In this document: positions 27,756-36,474 of the stretch, piece after piece | How the letters are laid out: each line of letters starts with the position of its first letter | Position numbering within the stretch: the first letter of the stretch is position 1 | Assembly (NCBI RefSeq): GCF_000686025.1 | Contig: NZ_JMLQ01000007.1 | Span: forward strand, 1 to 64,000 | Direction: 5' to 3' | Length of the DNA: 64,000 nt | Origin: Rhodococcus sp. UNC23MFCrub1.1 | Lineage (GTDB): Bacteria; Actinomycetota; Actinomycetes; Mycobacteriales; Mycobacteriaceae | Notes under the pieces: generated by a model | Database searches by the model: none | The model's input: only the letters and a program-made list of their open reading frames with translations | Told to the model about the DNA's origin: nothing | Position numbers and translations under genes: made by a program

Positions 27756-28774
27756 CAGCGTTTTCCACGCAACAGGATGATCGCGAACGCCGGCACACCC
27801 ACGAGCGCCGTCACGACCCCCACCGGAATCTCCTGCGGTGCGAAGACGCTGCGCGCCAGGGTGTCCGCCCACACCATGAACACGGCACCGATCGCCATGG
27901 ACACCGGCAGCACGCGGTGATGGGCGGTGCCGACGAGGATGCGAGCCGCGTGCGGGATGACCAGCCCGACGAATCCGATGGCTCCCACCGACGCCACGAT
28001 GGTCGCGGTCATCAGTGCAGTGACTCCGAGCAGGACGACGGACAGGCGGAGCATCGAGACACCGAGCGCGCGGGCCGTGTCCGATCCCAGCGTGACCGCG
28101 TCGAGCGACGGCGCCGCCACCACGCACGCCACCGCCCCGATCCCGACGGCGCCGGCGCACACCGCGACATCGCTCCACCCGGCACCGGCGAGCGAGCCCA
28201 GCAGCCAGAACAGCACCCCGCGCGTCTGCTCGGCGTCGGCAGAGGACAGCACGATGAACGAGGTGAGGGCCGAGAACAACTGCGTACCGGCCACTCCCGC
28301 CAAGGTCACCGGCCCTGTTCCACCGCCGGCGCCGGTGGCCAGCATCATCACCAGCACGAAGGACACGAGAGCACCGACGAAGGCGCCGGTCGACAGCGAC
28401 AGTGCGCCCGCACCCACACCGAGCACCGCCACCGACACCGCGCCCGTCGAGGCACCGGACGAGATGCCGAGAACGAACGGATCCGCCAAGCGGTTACGCA
28501 GCAGCGACTGCATGATCGCGCCACACAGCGCCAGGCCGCACCCGCAGATCGCCGCGAGAAGTGCACGGGGAAGCCGCAGTTCCCAGACGATGCCGTCCTG
28601 GATGCGGCTGACGTCCGCCGGCGGGCCACCGAGATGCGCGACGACGACGGCGACCACGTCGGGCACCGTCACGTTCGCCGGGCCCAGCGCGATGGACACC
28701 GCCACCGACGCGACGACCGCCAGCAGCGTGGCCACGACCGCCAGTACCGGTCGCACCCTCACCCGTTCGACCAC
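27755..28774 (-). CDS. btuC: FecCD-family ABC permease, probably for cobalamin
   Basis: 339 residues with about ten membrane helices. RLPRALLAAICGCGLALCGAI, NRLADPFVLGISSGAS and IGFVGLVIPHAARI are the family signatures; the last includes the loop that contacts the ATPase. Permeases of this family move Fe-siderophores, haem or B12. B12 is favoured because the operon lies behind a cobalamin riboswitch. It overlaps the substrate-binding gene by 16 bases. No ABC ATPase gene follows: the frame ends in repeat copy B and the next gene is on the other strand. Confidence 0.87.
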   Translation of the reverse strand: MVERVRVRPVLAVVATLLAVVASVAVSIALGPANVTVPDVVAVVVAHLGGPPADVSRIQDGIVWELRLPRALLAAICGCGLALCGAIMQSLLRNRLADPFVLGISSGASTGAVSVAVLGVGAGALSLSTGAFVGALVSFVLVMMLATGAGGGTGPVTLAGVAGTQLFSALTSFIVLSSADAEQTRGVLFWLLGSLAGAGWSDVAVCAGAVGIGAVACVVAAPSLDAVTLGSDTARALGVSMLRLSVVLLGVTALMTATIVASVGAIGFVGLVIPHAARILVGTAHHRVLPVSMAIGAVFMVWADTLARSVFAPQEIPVGVVTALVGVPAFAIILLRGKR

Positions 28775-29781
28775 TCCTGCAGTGCCGCAGCCACTTTCTC
28801 GATACCGTCGATGGTCCGGATCGACGGATTGAGGTCGGCACCGTTCACGACGATGTAGCGCTTGTCGATCACCGCCTGCATGCGACTCGTCACCGGGTTG
28901 CTCTCGAGGAATGCGATCTTGCTCGCCAGCGCGTCACCGTCGATGCTGCGCCGGCTGAGGTCGGCCAGCACGAGTGCGGAGGGGTTGCGGTCGGCGACAC
29001 TCTCCCAACTCACCTGCGGCCATTCGTCCTTCGTGTCCGCGAGGACGTTGCGCACGCCCACCGCGTTCGAGATGACACCGGACGCTCCGCAGCACCCGGC
29101 CATGTAGGGAGCAGTGGTGTCGGCGAACCAGTACGCGAGCGACGCCTCCGACACCGGCGTGGATGCCGCGTCGTAGCGCGTTCGCAGCTCGTCGACGAGA
29201 GCATCCCCTCGGTCGCGCACATCGAAGATCGCCGCGAGATCGCGCACCTCCTCGAACACCGTCTCGATGCTCAGTGGCTCGTCCCGGGCACCGTCAGCGT
29301 TGACGCTGGTGGCCGACTTGCCGATGCAGTCCGTCGGCGACAGGTAGGTCGGGACGCCGAGGGCATCGAACCGGTCGCGGTCCGCGACTCCACCCTCTCC
29401 CAGCGTTCCGCCGAACGACGCGGTGACCAGATCGGGCTCGGTGTCCAGCACCACCTCGAGCGAGGGCTTGTTGTCCGCCAGCCGAGGAACCTGCGCGTCG
29501 GCGTCCGCGAGGTCGGCCCGTACCGGGTCGGTCCAGGTGGCGGTACCGACCATCCGATCTTCCAGCCCGAGGGACAGCAGAATCTCGGTGGATCCCTGGT
29601 TGAGGGAGACGGCGCGCTGCGGCGGCGCGTCGATGGTGACGGTGCGGCCGCAGTTCTCGAGGGTGACGGGATAGTTGCTTCCAGCCTCGGCCGCAGCCGT
29701 CGTGGTCGGGCCGGTGGAGCATCCTGTGGCGAGGAGGCCGACTGTCGTGACGACAGCGGCGATCGCGAGGCGTGGGGTCAT
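28759..29781 (-). CDS. btuF: ABC substrate-binding lipoprotein, probably cobalamin-binding
   Basis: 340 residues. The signal peptide ends in a lipobox (LATGC, cysteine 21). The periplasmic-binding-protein domain of the Fe/B12 type has RAVSLNQGSTEILLSLGLEDRMVGT near the N-terminus, and a long linker helix separates the two lobes. It would deliver ligand to the permease downstream. The cobalamin riboswitch about 54 bases upstream is the main evidence for vitamin B12 or a cobinamide. The start ATG 29781 has AGGAC about 10 bases before it. Confidence 0.87.
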   Translation of the reverse strand: MTPRLAIAAVVTTVGLLATGCSTGPTTTAAAEAGSNYPVTLENCGRTVTIDAPPQRAVSLNQGSTEILLSLGLEDRMVGTATWTDPVRADLADADAQVPRLADNKPSLEVVLDTEPDLVTASFGGTLGEGGVADRDRFDALGVPTYLSPTDCIGKSATSVNADGARDEPLSIETVFEEVRDLAAIFDVRDRGDALVDELRTRYDAASTPVSEASLAYWFADTTAPYMAGCCGASGVISNAVGVRNVLADTKDEWPQVSWESVADRNPSALVLADLSRRSIDGDALASKIAFLESNPVTSRMQAVIDKRYIVVNGADLNPSIRTIDGIEKVAAALQEWSNG

Positions 29782-29834
29782 GTTCGGTTGTGCCGTCCTG
29801 CTGGGAGCCCGTGCGCGGAGCTTCGAGGGTGGTG

Positions 29835-29945
29835 CCGGACAGCAAGCGATCGGACTTCGAGCCGAAGCTCGTCACCGTTGCGCGCCAGTCCCGGAATCGC
29901 ACCGGGTTCCCTCGCTGAACGACTGTTCGAGGGTCACTCTAACGG
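29835..29945 (-). promoter_or_regulatory. cobalamin riboswitch
   Basis: On the minus strand the conserved core is present in order: GGGAACCCGGTG, then GATTCCGGGACTG, then CGCGCAACGGTG (together 29873-29911). It is followed by a B12-box-like AGTCCGATCGCTTGCTG near 29840. This is the AdoCbl/cobalamin riboswitch consensus. It should reduce btuF-btuC expression when B12 is abundant. Boundaries are approximate. Confidence 0.87.
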
Positions 29946-29952
29946 TCGGTCG

Positions 29953-30174
29953 TCAGGCCGCCGAGTCGCGGCGGTGTTCGGGAGTCGACTCCTGCCGACG
30001 CGCGTCGCGCTCGTCGCGCTCCGCCTTGCGGACGGCGCGACCGATCCAGACACCGATGAGGACCGCCATGAGAAGCCACGCGACCGCGATGCCGACCACG
30101 AGCATCCAGCCCGTGGTCACGAGCGGGTCCCGAGGTGGTGCGGTGTCGTCACGACGAGTTTTCGTCACGGCCAT
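29953..30174 (-). CDS. small single-helix membrane protein
   Basis: 73 residues. A polar N-terminus of about 20 residues is followed by one helix (GWMLVVGIAVAWLLMAVLIGVWIG) and a highly charged tail beginning RAVRKAERDERDARR. It shares the W---G-AVAW/AVW helix and the G-RA(V/I) motif after it with the proteins at 30220-30378 and 14320-14490. Function unknown. It ends just before the riboswitch of btuF, which is on the same strand, so read-through into that leader is possible. Confidence 0.6.
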   Translation of the reverse strand: MAVTKTRRDDTAPPRDPLVTTGWMLVVGIAVAWLLMAVLIGVWIGRAVRKAERDERDARRQESTPEHRRDSAA

Positions 30175-30219
30175 TCGCGAGGATTGCCGTGCTCGATCAC
30201 AATCCGATCTCGGCCCCCA

Positions 30220-30378
30220 TCACCTCGTGGGAGCGAGTGGCGCGTCACCGTCGACGTCGTGTGCATGCTCGACATCCTCCTCGACGTCGGCCACATGGAT
30301 GGCATGGCCGACTCGGACGCCGAGAACGACCGACACCACCATCCAGACGGCCACGAAGCCGATGACGAACCACCACAT
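30220..30378 (-). CDS. small single-helix membrane protein
   Basis: 52 residues from ATG 30378 to TGA 30220-30222. MWWFVIGFVAVWMVVSVVLG is a membrane helix, followed by the GHAIHVAD motif and an acidic, histidine-bearing tail (EEDVEHAHD). It is close to the 56-residue protein at 14320-14490 (shared MWW start, AVW, AIH-AD-E). It lies 45 bases upstream of the 73-residue relative, making a tandem pair. Function unknown; the histidine/acidic tail could bind metal. Confidence 0.55.
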   Translation of the reverse strand: MWWFVIGFVAVWMVVSVVLGVRVGHAIHVADVEEDVEHAHDVDGDAPLAPTR

Positions 30379-30448
30379 GTCACGAAGTGTTCCACCGATA
30401 CCGGCGACCGAACCGCCTGCGAGGACGCGACATGGTCACGGTATCCGC

Positions 30449-32473
30449 TCAGTTCACATACGGAATGTTCACGAAGCTGGGGTTCGCGGGGTCGAGTTGC
30501 ACGTGCTGAGGTGCCAGCGCGGAGTCGACGAGCATCGGCCCCAGTGGCAGGTAGCGCGGCACGCTGGCGGCGTAGACGTCGATGCGGATCCGGTGGCCCG
30601 GCGCGATCACGGCATCCGTGGGGAGCAGGTTGATGTCCACCGTGGTCGGGACGCCGGGCACGAGCGGCTGCCGGCTCGCGAGCGTGAGCGCCGGCTTCGC
30701 GTCGACGTAGTCGCCGTTGGCCGAGCGGGTGCTCTTCGCCTCGTCGATCTGGCGCAGCGATGCGGTGAGAGCGCCGTGGCTGATCGGGGTGGACGTGCCG
30801 TCCGGCGCGACGTCGTTCATCGTCGCGGCCCAGAAGCCGTCGGGCCGATCGAGCACCGTGTTGAGATGCAGGTTGGTGGCACCCGAGATCTGGGTGGGCT
30901 TCTCGGCCGGCGCGCTGGTGAACGTCAGGGCCTCGGCTTCGTTGAACCGGGAGTCCTTCGTGCACACGGACCCCAGGATCGCCGCCGCACCCGCAGTACC
31001 GACCGCGGCGTCGCGAGAACAGACCCCGCGCAGCCCGGGAGCAACGGTGAGGCGCGCGGTGTCGGACGTCGGCGACGAGGACAGCGAGCCGTCATGGAGG
31101 CTGTGCCCGGCGGTGCCGCTGGGGGCGGCAGAGAGGTAGGTGCGCTGAGACTGCGCTCCGGCCCGGGGGAACTGGTCGGTGGTGGTCCACCCGCCGCCCT
31201 GCTGGAACAGCGTCACGGGGCCGTACTTCTCGACACCGTTGTCGACGCCCTTCAGCCAGTGGTCGAACCACGCGCGTTCGAGTGCATCGAGTCGCGGCGG
31301 GTTGCCCGGGCGTCCGAAGCCCGCACCCGGATTGACGTGGTAGCCGTCGCCCATGATCAGCTGCTTGCGTCCGGGCGCGACCGGGATGTCGTTGTAGATG
31401 CGCGGCTCGCTGTTGGTGAAGATGTCGTGCCAGCCGCCGTAGACCATGGTGGGCACCTCGATCTGCGACAGATTTGCGGATCGATCCGCGTAGAACTGTC
31501 CGTCCTGGGCGACACCGAGGGTCTCCGGCCGGATGTCTCCGATGGTCGGCGCCGTGAAGGCGTTCGCGAGTTCGGGGATCAGGATCGCCGGATCAGCCAG
31601 TCGATCGGCGAGCCACCGAGTGTCGAACTGCCCCTGCAGGATCGACTGCACGTTCGGGACGAACTTCAGCACGTTGACCAACGTGAGCCACAGCGGCATG
31701 AACCCGACACCCAACGCGCCGCCGGTACCCACGATGTCGCGCAGCAGGTCGTTGCCGGGCTCGACCGGGAAGATGGCCTTGAGCGCCGGCGGACGCAGCG
31801 CCGCGGCCTGCACGGAGTTGATGGCCGAGTAGGAGATGCCCGACATGCCGACCTGACCGTCGGACCAGGACTGCCGTGAGGTCCAGTCGATGATCTCCGC
31901 CGAATCCTGTTGCTCGCGTGGACCCAACACGTCCCATGTGCCCTGCGAGAACCCGGTGCCGCGGGCGTCGACGACCACCTGGGCGTAGCCGTTCTGGACG
32001 AGGTTCCGGTTGACGGCGAAGATGCGCAGGCCCCCGCCGTCGACCGCCTGCGTGAGATCGGTGATGCCGTCGAACGGCGTACCCGCGAAGTTGAGGCTCG
32101 CCAGGAAGTCGAGCACCGGCTCGCTCACTCCGGGGATCTGCTGGATCGAGTCGATCAGGTTGCCCACGAGCTTGGTGTACGGCGTGATGTTCAGGACGGT
32201 CGGGAGGTCGGTCTCCACCGGGCGACCGGACGCATCGGCGGGCCGGTAGATGTTGGCCTGCAACACCGTTCCGTCACTCATCGTGATGGGGACGTCCCAG
32301 TCGATGGCCACCTGCGGGTACTGCGGCGGCGCATCGGCCGCGGCGGTCCAGGCGACGGCGTCCGCGCCGCCGGTGGGATCCGCCGTGGCCGGCACCGCGG
32401 TACCGGATGCGACGAGGAGGGCGACGAGAACGCCCGAGATGACCGTGGAACGACGCCGCACACGAGCCCCCAT
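30449..32473 (-). CDS. secreted CocE/NonD-type X-Pro acyl-hydrolase
   Basis: 674 residues. The signal peptide has MGARVRRR, a hydrophobic core and ATADP as probable cleavage region. The alpha/beta-hydrolase domain has VVVDARGTGFSQGTW and the nucleophile elbow GMSGISYSA (after about residue 210); the acid and histidine probably lie in GGWHDIFTN and the GYHVNPG region. A C-terminal jelly-roll domain typical of CocE/X-Pro dipeptidyl peptidase S15 proteins ends the protein. Substrate unknown: peptide, ester or cell-wall ester. ATG 32473 is preferred (GGGGAGGG about 12-19 bases upstream); a GTG at 32509 is in frame. Confidence 0.86.
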   Translation of the reverse strand: MGARVRRRSTVISGVLVALLVASGTAVPATADPTGGADAVAWTAAADAPPQYPQVAIDWDVPITMSDGTVLQANIYRPADASGRPVETDLPTVLNITPYTKLVGNLIDSIQQIPGVSEPVLDFLASLNFAGTPFDGITDLTQAVDGGGLRIFAVNRNLVQNGYAQVVVDARGTGFSQGTWDVLGPREQQDSAEIIDWTSRQSWSDGQVGMSGISYSAINSVQAAALRPPALKAIFPVEPGNDLLRDIVGTGGALGVGFMPLWLTLVNVLKFVPNVQSILQGQFDTRWLADRLADPAILIPELANAFTAPTIGDIRPETLGVAQDGQFYADRSANLSQIEVPTMVYGGWHDIFTNSEPRIYNDIPVAPGRKQLIMGDGYHVNPGAGFGRPGNPPRLDALERAWFDHWLKGVDNGVEKYGPVTLFQQGGGWTTTDQFPRAGAQSQRTYLSAAPSGTAGHSLHDGSLSSSPTSDTARLTVAPGLRGVCSRDAAVGTAGAAAILGSVCTKDSRFNEAEALTFTSAPAEKPTQISGATNLHLNTVLDRPDGFWAATMNDVAPDGTSTPISHGALTASLRQIDEAKSTRSANGDYVDAKPALTLASRQPLVPGVPTTVDINLLPTDAVIAPGHRIRIDVYAASVPRYLPLGPMLVDSALAPQHVQLDPANPSFVNIPYVN

Positions 32474-32514
32474 GCTCTGATCGGCACCCTCCCCTGTGAT
32501 GGGCGCCACTAACC

Positions 32515-32526
32515 TACCGGACGGTA
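32515..32526. promoter_or_regulatory. short inverted repeat upstream of the CocE-type gene
   Basis: TACCG-GA-CGGTA lies 42-53 bases before the preferred start of the hydrolase gene. It is also flanked by TAACCTAC direct repeats. It resembles small TetR-type operators of mycolic-acid bacteria, but the arms are short. Confidence 0.3.
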
Positions 32527-32556
32527 ACCTACGGTCACGGAAAGGTCAACGACCAT

Positions 32557-33855
32557 TCATGCACCGAACAACAAGAAGAGACCGAGGAAGGTGTACAGCA
32601 CCATCACCAGCATCAGTGCCAGTTCGCCGAGCAGCGCATCCTTCTTCGGTAGGAGCCGCAGAGCCGCGTCGTGCGCCAGTGTCACTCCGACGATGTGCCC
32701 GATCACCACGCACAGCACCGTTATGGACGCGACCACCGACGGGTGCGAGGACAACGCGTAGTTCACCGACGCGTCCGCGATGCCGAGCGGATTCCATCCT
32801 CGGTCGAACGGATCGAACAACGTGAAGACGCTCTGCTGACCTTTCTCCACGAGATAGGTGAGGTAATGGGCGAAGAAGTACCCGACGACGATCGGGATCA
32901 GCGAGTGCGCCAACAGACCGGGCAACTGCGCGCGACGCTCCCTCGTCACACCGCCGGTGGTGCGCGCCGCGAGCCAGAACACGGTGCCCACCAGTGCGAC
33001 ACACGCCAGCACGCCGGCCGTGCGGATCAGCACCGGGTCACCGAGGTCACGCGCGAACGACTTCCAACTCGGCGTCTGCGCCAGCGAGTCGAACGCGGTG
33101 GAGCCGAGCAGCGTGGCCGTCACGGCGACGGTTCCGCGTCGTACGGGGAGGGTGGCGGCGCCGTCGAGCGGGTTGCGCACCACGAGGGCGCGTGACTCCC
33201 TGTCGCGCGCCAGGATCGACAGCCGCGCCACGGTGTCACTGAACACCTCGAACGGATCCGCGCGCGCGAACCATTCCTCGCCGAAGATCAGGGCGCCGCC
33301 GAGCAGGACCACCACGTACAGCAGACACCAGGTACGCACGGCGGCAACCGAACCGGGATCACTCGACGCCAGTTCGAGCCACACGAAGGCCAGTAGGCCC
33401 AGCACCGCCGGGACCACCCCGATGCCGTCGGGCAGGGTCCGCGGCCGGCCGTGCGGCAGAACGCGATACAGCGCGCGGACCGGGGACACGATGCGCCACA
33501 CCGGCCCGAAGACCAGCGATGCCGGGACCAGCCCGACCCACACCAGCACGTAGAACACGCCGAGCAGCGCGTTGGATGCATCCTGCGGACCCAGCACCGA
33601 CGCCGCACCGACCCACACGGCCAGCGCCACCGACGCGGTGCCGACGACGCCCCGGAACGCGGCAGCGTCCACGAGTCGCGCCAGCGGCGTCCGGACCAGG
33701 TGTCGATCGGGCGTCAGACGCGGAGTCTTCCACGCCAACAACAGGACCGCGAAGGACGCTGCCAGCGCCCAGGCGCCGCCGATGAGAGCGTACGTCACCG
33801 GGATCGGCAGGTCGGTCGACCCGCCGAGACCGTGCGCGAGGAGCTCGCTGCTCAC
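32557..33855 (-). CDS. polytopic membrane protein of unknown function
   Basis: 432 residues with about ten to eleven hydrophobic helices and no recognisable domain. Conserved-looking histidines sit in membrane or membrane-edge segments: AHSLIPIVVGYFFAHYL, IGHIVGVTLAHD. A loop EEWFARADPFEVFSDTVARLS is amphipathic. I half-recall related proteins being labelled fenitrothion hydrolase in databases, which I cannot confirm. It is the last gene of a four-gene operon, its ATG overlapping the stop of the cupredoxin-like lipoprotein gene (ATGA). The histidine-rich membrane core next to a cupredoxin-like partner could suggest metal chemistry. Confidence 0.72.
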   Translation of the reverse strand: MSSELLAHGLGGSTDLPIPVTYALIGGAWALAASFAVLLLAWKTPRLTPDRHLVRTPLARLVDAAAFRGVVGTASVALAVWVGAASVLGPQDASNALLGVFYVLVWVGLVPASLVFGPVWRIVSPVRALYRVLPHGRPRTLPDGIGVVPAVLGLLAFVWLELASSDPGSVAAVRTWCLLYVVVLLGGALIFGEEWFARADPFEVFSDTVARLSILARDRESRALVVRNPLDGAATLPVRRGTVAVTATLLGSTAFDSLAQTPSWKSFARDLGDPVLIRTAGVLACVALVGTVFWLAARTTGGVTRERRAQLPGLLAHSLIPIVVGYFFAHYLTYLVEKGQQSVFTLFDPFDRGWNPLGIADASVNYALSSHPSVVASITVLCVVIGHIVGVTLAHDAALRLLPKKDALLGELALMLVMVLYTFLGLFLLFGA

Positions 33856-34271
33856 GACCGGACGAGCACCGTCGCCACGGTGACGTCGGCCTCGTGCAAC
33901 TCGATGTCGACCGAGCCCGGCACGTCGACCGTGAAGCGGAACTGCTGATCGTCACCGACCGCCACCGGGAAGCTGTGCTCCGGAACGGAATGCACGTGGA
34001 TCTCGTCCTCCGCGTCGCTGGACACGGTCACGAGGATCTCCTCGCCGACCCTGCCCTCGAGACGCTGGTCGACCGGGGTGACCTCACCGCCCGCGATGGA
34101 GACGTCGAGCGTGGTGGTCGGCGTGATGCGCGGAATATTCGCTGCCCCTACCGATATGGACGGTGCCGGTGCAGAGGAATCCCGCTCGAGCGTCGCCTCG
34201 GTCTCCGGCTCCGCCTGTGCGCAGCCAGCCAGCGCCAGTACCGCCAGCCCGACCACCACTACCCGCCTCAC
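33852..34271 (-). CDS. cupredoxin-like lipoprotein
   Basis: 139 residues. GTG 34271 overlaps the upstream stop (GTGA). The signal peptide RRVVVVGLAVLALAGC ends in a lipobox (LAGC), then a Ser/Pro linker. The last ~75 residues (GEEILVTVSSDAEDEIHVHS to VDIELHEADVTVATVLVRS) are strand-rich, with an IHVHS motif and a late ELHE. This resembles the cupredoxin-like domain of EfeO and similar proteins, although the full type 1 copper ligand set (C/H/M) is not visible. It is predicted to be anchored outside the membrane, third in the four-gene operon. Confidence 0.7.
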   Translation of the reverse strand: MRRVVVVGLAVLALAGCAQAEPETEATLERDSSAPAPSISVGAANIPRITPTTTLDVSIAGGEVTPVDQRLEGRVGEEILVTVSSDAEDEIHVHSVPEHSFPVAVGDDQQFRFTVDVPGSVDIELHEADVTVATVLVRS

Positions 34272-34447
34272 TCCGTGCCCTCCCTCTCGTTCGCGTCCTT
34301 CAGGTCGTTCTCCGCCCGCTCGGCCCGCCGGTCGCGCACGACGATGACGATCACCACGAGAGCGATGAGCACTGCGGGGATGACGGCTGGAAGTGCCAGC
34401 ACGACAGAGTGATCCGCGAGGTAGATCACGTTCGGATCGGGCGTCAT
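34268..34447 (-). CDS. small single-helix membrane protein of the four-gene operon
   Basis: 59 residues. MTPDPNVIYLADHSVVLALP leads into one helix (AVLIALVVIVIVV) and a charged cytoplasmic tail (RDRRAERAENDLKDANE). Both ends overlap neighbouring genes (ATGA with the 639-residue protein, GTGA with the lipoprotein), which is strong support that it is translated. Its role is unknown; position suggests a small subunit or assembly factor of the same membrane complex. Confidence 0.65.
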   Translation of the reverse strand: MTPDPNVIYLADHSVVLALPAVIPAVLIALVVIVIVVRDRRAERAENDLKDANEREGTE

Positions 34448-36363
34448 ACGCGACTGCGCTCCTTGCTGCCCTTCGTCGCGGTGTTGCCGGGGGTGGCCAG
34501 GCTGATGCGCGCGGCGCCCCAGGACAGCGACCAGATGAGGGCCAGCGAGCAGGCCAGCACCACGAGGCACGCCGCCGTGAACAGCCACGCCGGGTGGTCG
34601 AACGAGCGCTCGCGCTGCAGCAGCTTGGTCTCGTACTGGAATTCGCGGGTGAACTCGGTGGTCGCGGGGACCTCCTCGGCGCCGATGCCCTCGTCCGCCG
34701 CCATGAAGATGGGCGCACCGGCCATGGTGCGGCCGTCCTGGATGCGCAGGAACGTCTTCCACGTCCCGTCGACCGGCATGGCACGCGTGGAGCGGTACTC
34801 ACCCGGGCCGGTGCGCTCGAGGTTGTCGACGACGAGTCCGTGCAGCGAGTCGCCTGCGCCCTGCCAGGCGAGGATGGAGACCCACTCGGGATCGTCGGAC
34901 ACCAAGTCGCTCGGGTCGATGCTCACCGTGGCGGTGACCATGCGGAAGCCGTCCTCGCGGGGAGCGTCGGTGAGACTCACGGTCGCGCTCGCGCCCTGCG
35001 GAACGTCGATCATCAGGCCGTTCGCGACGCTGCCGCCGAGCACCAGCACCATCGCGACGACGATGGAACGCCGGACGGCGGGACGCGGGAGTCCGTCACC
35101 GCTGAGCGCCTGCGCGAAGAGACCCGCGGTGAGACCGACGACGAGGCCGGCGGGGATGCAGGTGGCGAGCGCCTCGACCCACATGCTGTTCGGCCACGGG
35201 TAGAGGAAGACGGCGTCGACCCACATGGACTCCAGGTACAGGCCGACGGTGCCCACGGCGACACCGGTGACGGCACCGAACAGGAGGCGGCGGTGGACGA
35301 GAGTGGTCAGACCCATGATCTCGACGACCACGGCCATGCCCAGGTAGAGCGTGAACACGCTGTGCGGCTCACCGAGGACGGGACCGACGATCAGCGCGGT
35401 GATCTCGCGGATCACCGCGGCGAAGGCGACGGCGAACAGAGCGGATCCGCGGCCCACCATCAGGCGGGCGGCGATGAGCGCGAAGGCGCCGGCAGCCGTC
35501 ATGAGCAGCGGCTGGAAGACGAGGCGGAACTGTTCGACGCCGAAGTCGTACTCGATCTGGAAGACGGACAGGCCGATGACGAGACCACCGAAGGCGGAGC
35601 TGCGCATGAACCAGGTGATGATCGAGCGCTTGCGCGAGTCGACGGCCTGCGCCGGGTCCGCCGTCGTCTCGCCGTCGGGCTCACCGGCGGTGGCGGCGGT
35701 GGTCACGGCGGTGGAGGCCATCGCGACGCGACCCTCGTGCTCGAGCAGCAGCACGCCGACGAGCGAGAGCCCGGCGCCGCCGATGAGCATGAGGTGCGTC
35801 GGTCCCCACAGCGTCACGTCCTGGCCGAACATGCGGTGCCAGATGTCGTCGAGCGGGAAGCCGATGAGCGCGTACAGGCCCGAGCCGGCGATGAGCAGCC
35901 CGCCGGTGGGGGCGTACCAGGTCCGGGTGATCTTGATGGCTGCCGGACCGGGCTTCTCGTCGCGCGGCAGGATGATCGCCAGCGCACCGGCGATGAACAG
36001 GAAGAACAGGCCCACCAGGATGAAGTAGTGCGCCGGGTTGGCCAACGGGCCCTCGTCGCGACCACGTCCGATGTGCAGGCTGACGTCCCAGATGAAGCCG
36101 AAGAACGCGGTGAGGATCGTCGAGATGAACATGACGAGCGGCAGCGCCACCCACCCGGGGCGGTGCAGCTTCTCGCCCGCGTAGTCCGCGAGGCGCTGCA
36201 GCCACGTGATGCGCCTCGTCCGGTGCATCACGGCCAGATACAGCAGGAACAGCGAGATGACACCGGCTGCCGCGGTCATGCCGAAGACCTGATCGAGCGC
36301 GGCGCCGCCACCGGCCGGCGCCTGTGCGATCAGGTTACTCGAGGTAACACCTACATTGTTCAC
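34444..36363 (-). CDS. large polytopic membrane protein of unknown function
   Basis: 639 residues with about 13-14 hydrophobic helices and a ~150-residue extracytoplasmic region before the last helix. Tryptophan/histidine motifs stand out: FIWDVSLHIGRGRDEG, NPAHYFILVG, DDIWHRMFGQD and LWGPTHLMLIGG, several lying close to predicted helix ends. I recognise no family; the arrangement recalls metal-dependent integral-membrane enzymes but this is a guess. It starts at GTG 36363, seven bases after a possible -10, so a leaderless message is likely. First gene of the operon 36363-32557. Confidence 0.75.
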   Translation of the reverse strand: MNNVGVTSSNLIAQAPAGGGAALDQVFGMTAAAGVISLFLLYLAVMHRTRRITWLQRLADYAGEKLHRPGWVALPLVMFISTILTAFFGFIWDVSLHIGRGRDEGPLANPAHYFILVGLFFLFIAGALAIILPRDEKPGPAAIKITRTWYAPTGGLLIAGSGLYALIGFPLDDIWHRMFGQDVTLWGPTHLMLIGGAGLSLVGVLLLEHEGRVAMASTAVTTAATAGEPDGETTADPAQAVDSRKRSIITWFMRSSAFGGLVIGLSVFQIEYDFGVEQFRLVFQPLLMTAAGAFALIAARLMVGRGSALFAVAFAAVIREITALIVGPVLGEPHSVFTLYLGMAVVVEIMGLTTLVHRRLLFGAVTGVAVGTVGLYLESMWVDAVFLYPWPNSMWVEALATCIPAGLVVGLTAGLFAQALSGDGLPRPAVRRSIVVAMVLVLGGSVANGLMIDVPQGASATVSLTDAPREDGFRMVTATVSIDPSDLVSDDPEWVSILAWQGAGDSLHGLVVDNLERTGPGEYRSTRAMPVDGTWKTFLRIQDGRTMAGAPIFMAADEGIGAEEVPATTEFTREFQYETKLLQRERSFDHPAWLFTAACLVVLACSLALIWSLSWGAARISLATPGNTATKGSKERSRV

Positions 36364-36370
36364 GCATCGG

Positions 36371-36376
36371 ATTATG
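36371..36376 (-). promoter_or_regulatory. possible -10 for leaderless transcription of the four-gene operon
   Basis: CATAAT on the minus strand ends seven bases before the GTG at 36363. No ribosome site precedes that GTG. The -35 region is poor. Spacing alone supports a leaderless start. Confidence 0.35.
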
Positions 36377-36474
36377 TCTGTAACCGGGCGTCGACACCAG
36401 AGCTACCCGAAAGTAATTTCTCGGGCACTCTCACGTGCCGCGCGCGGCGGTCGTCGCTGCTCTATCGTCTGCGC

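Noticed and set aside
36331-36363. Palindromic GTTAC...GTAAC near the start of the large membrane protein as an operator.
   Set aside because: It lies within the coding sequence just after the start and the arms are only five bases.
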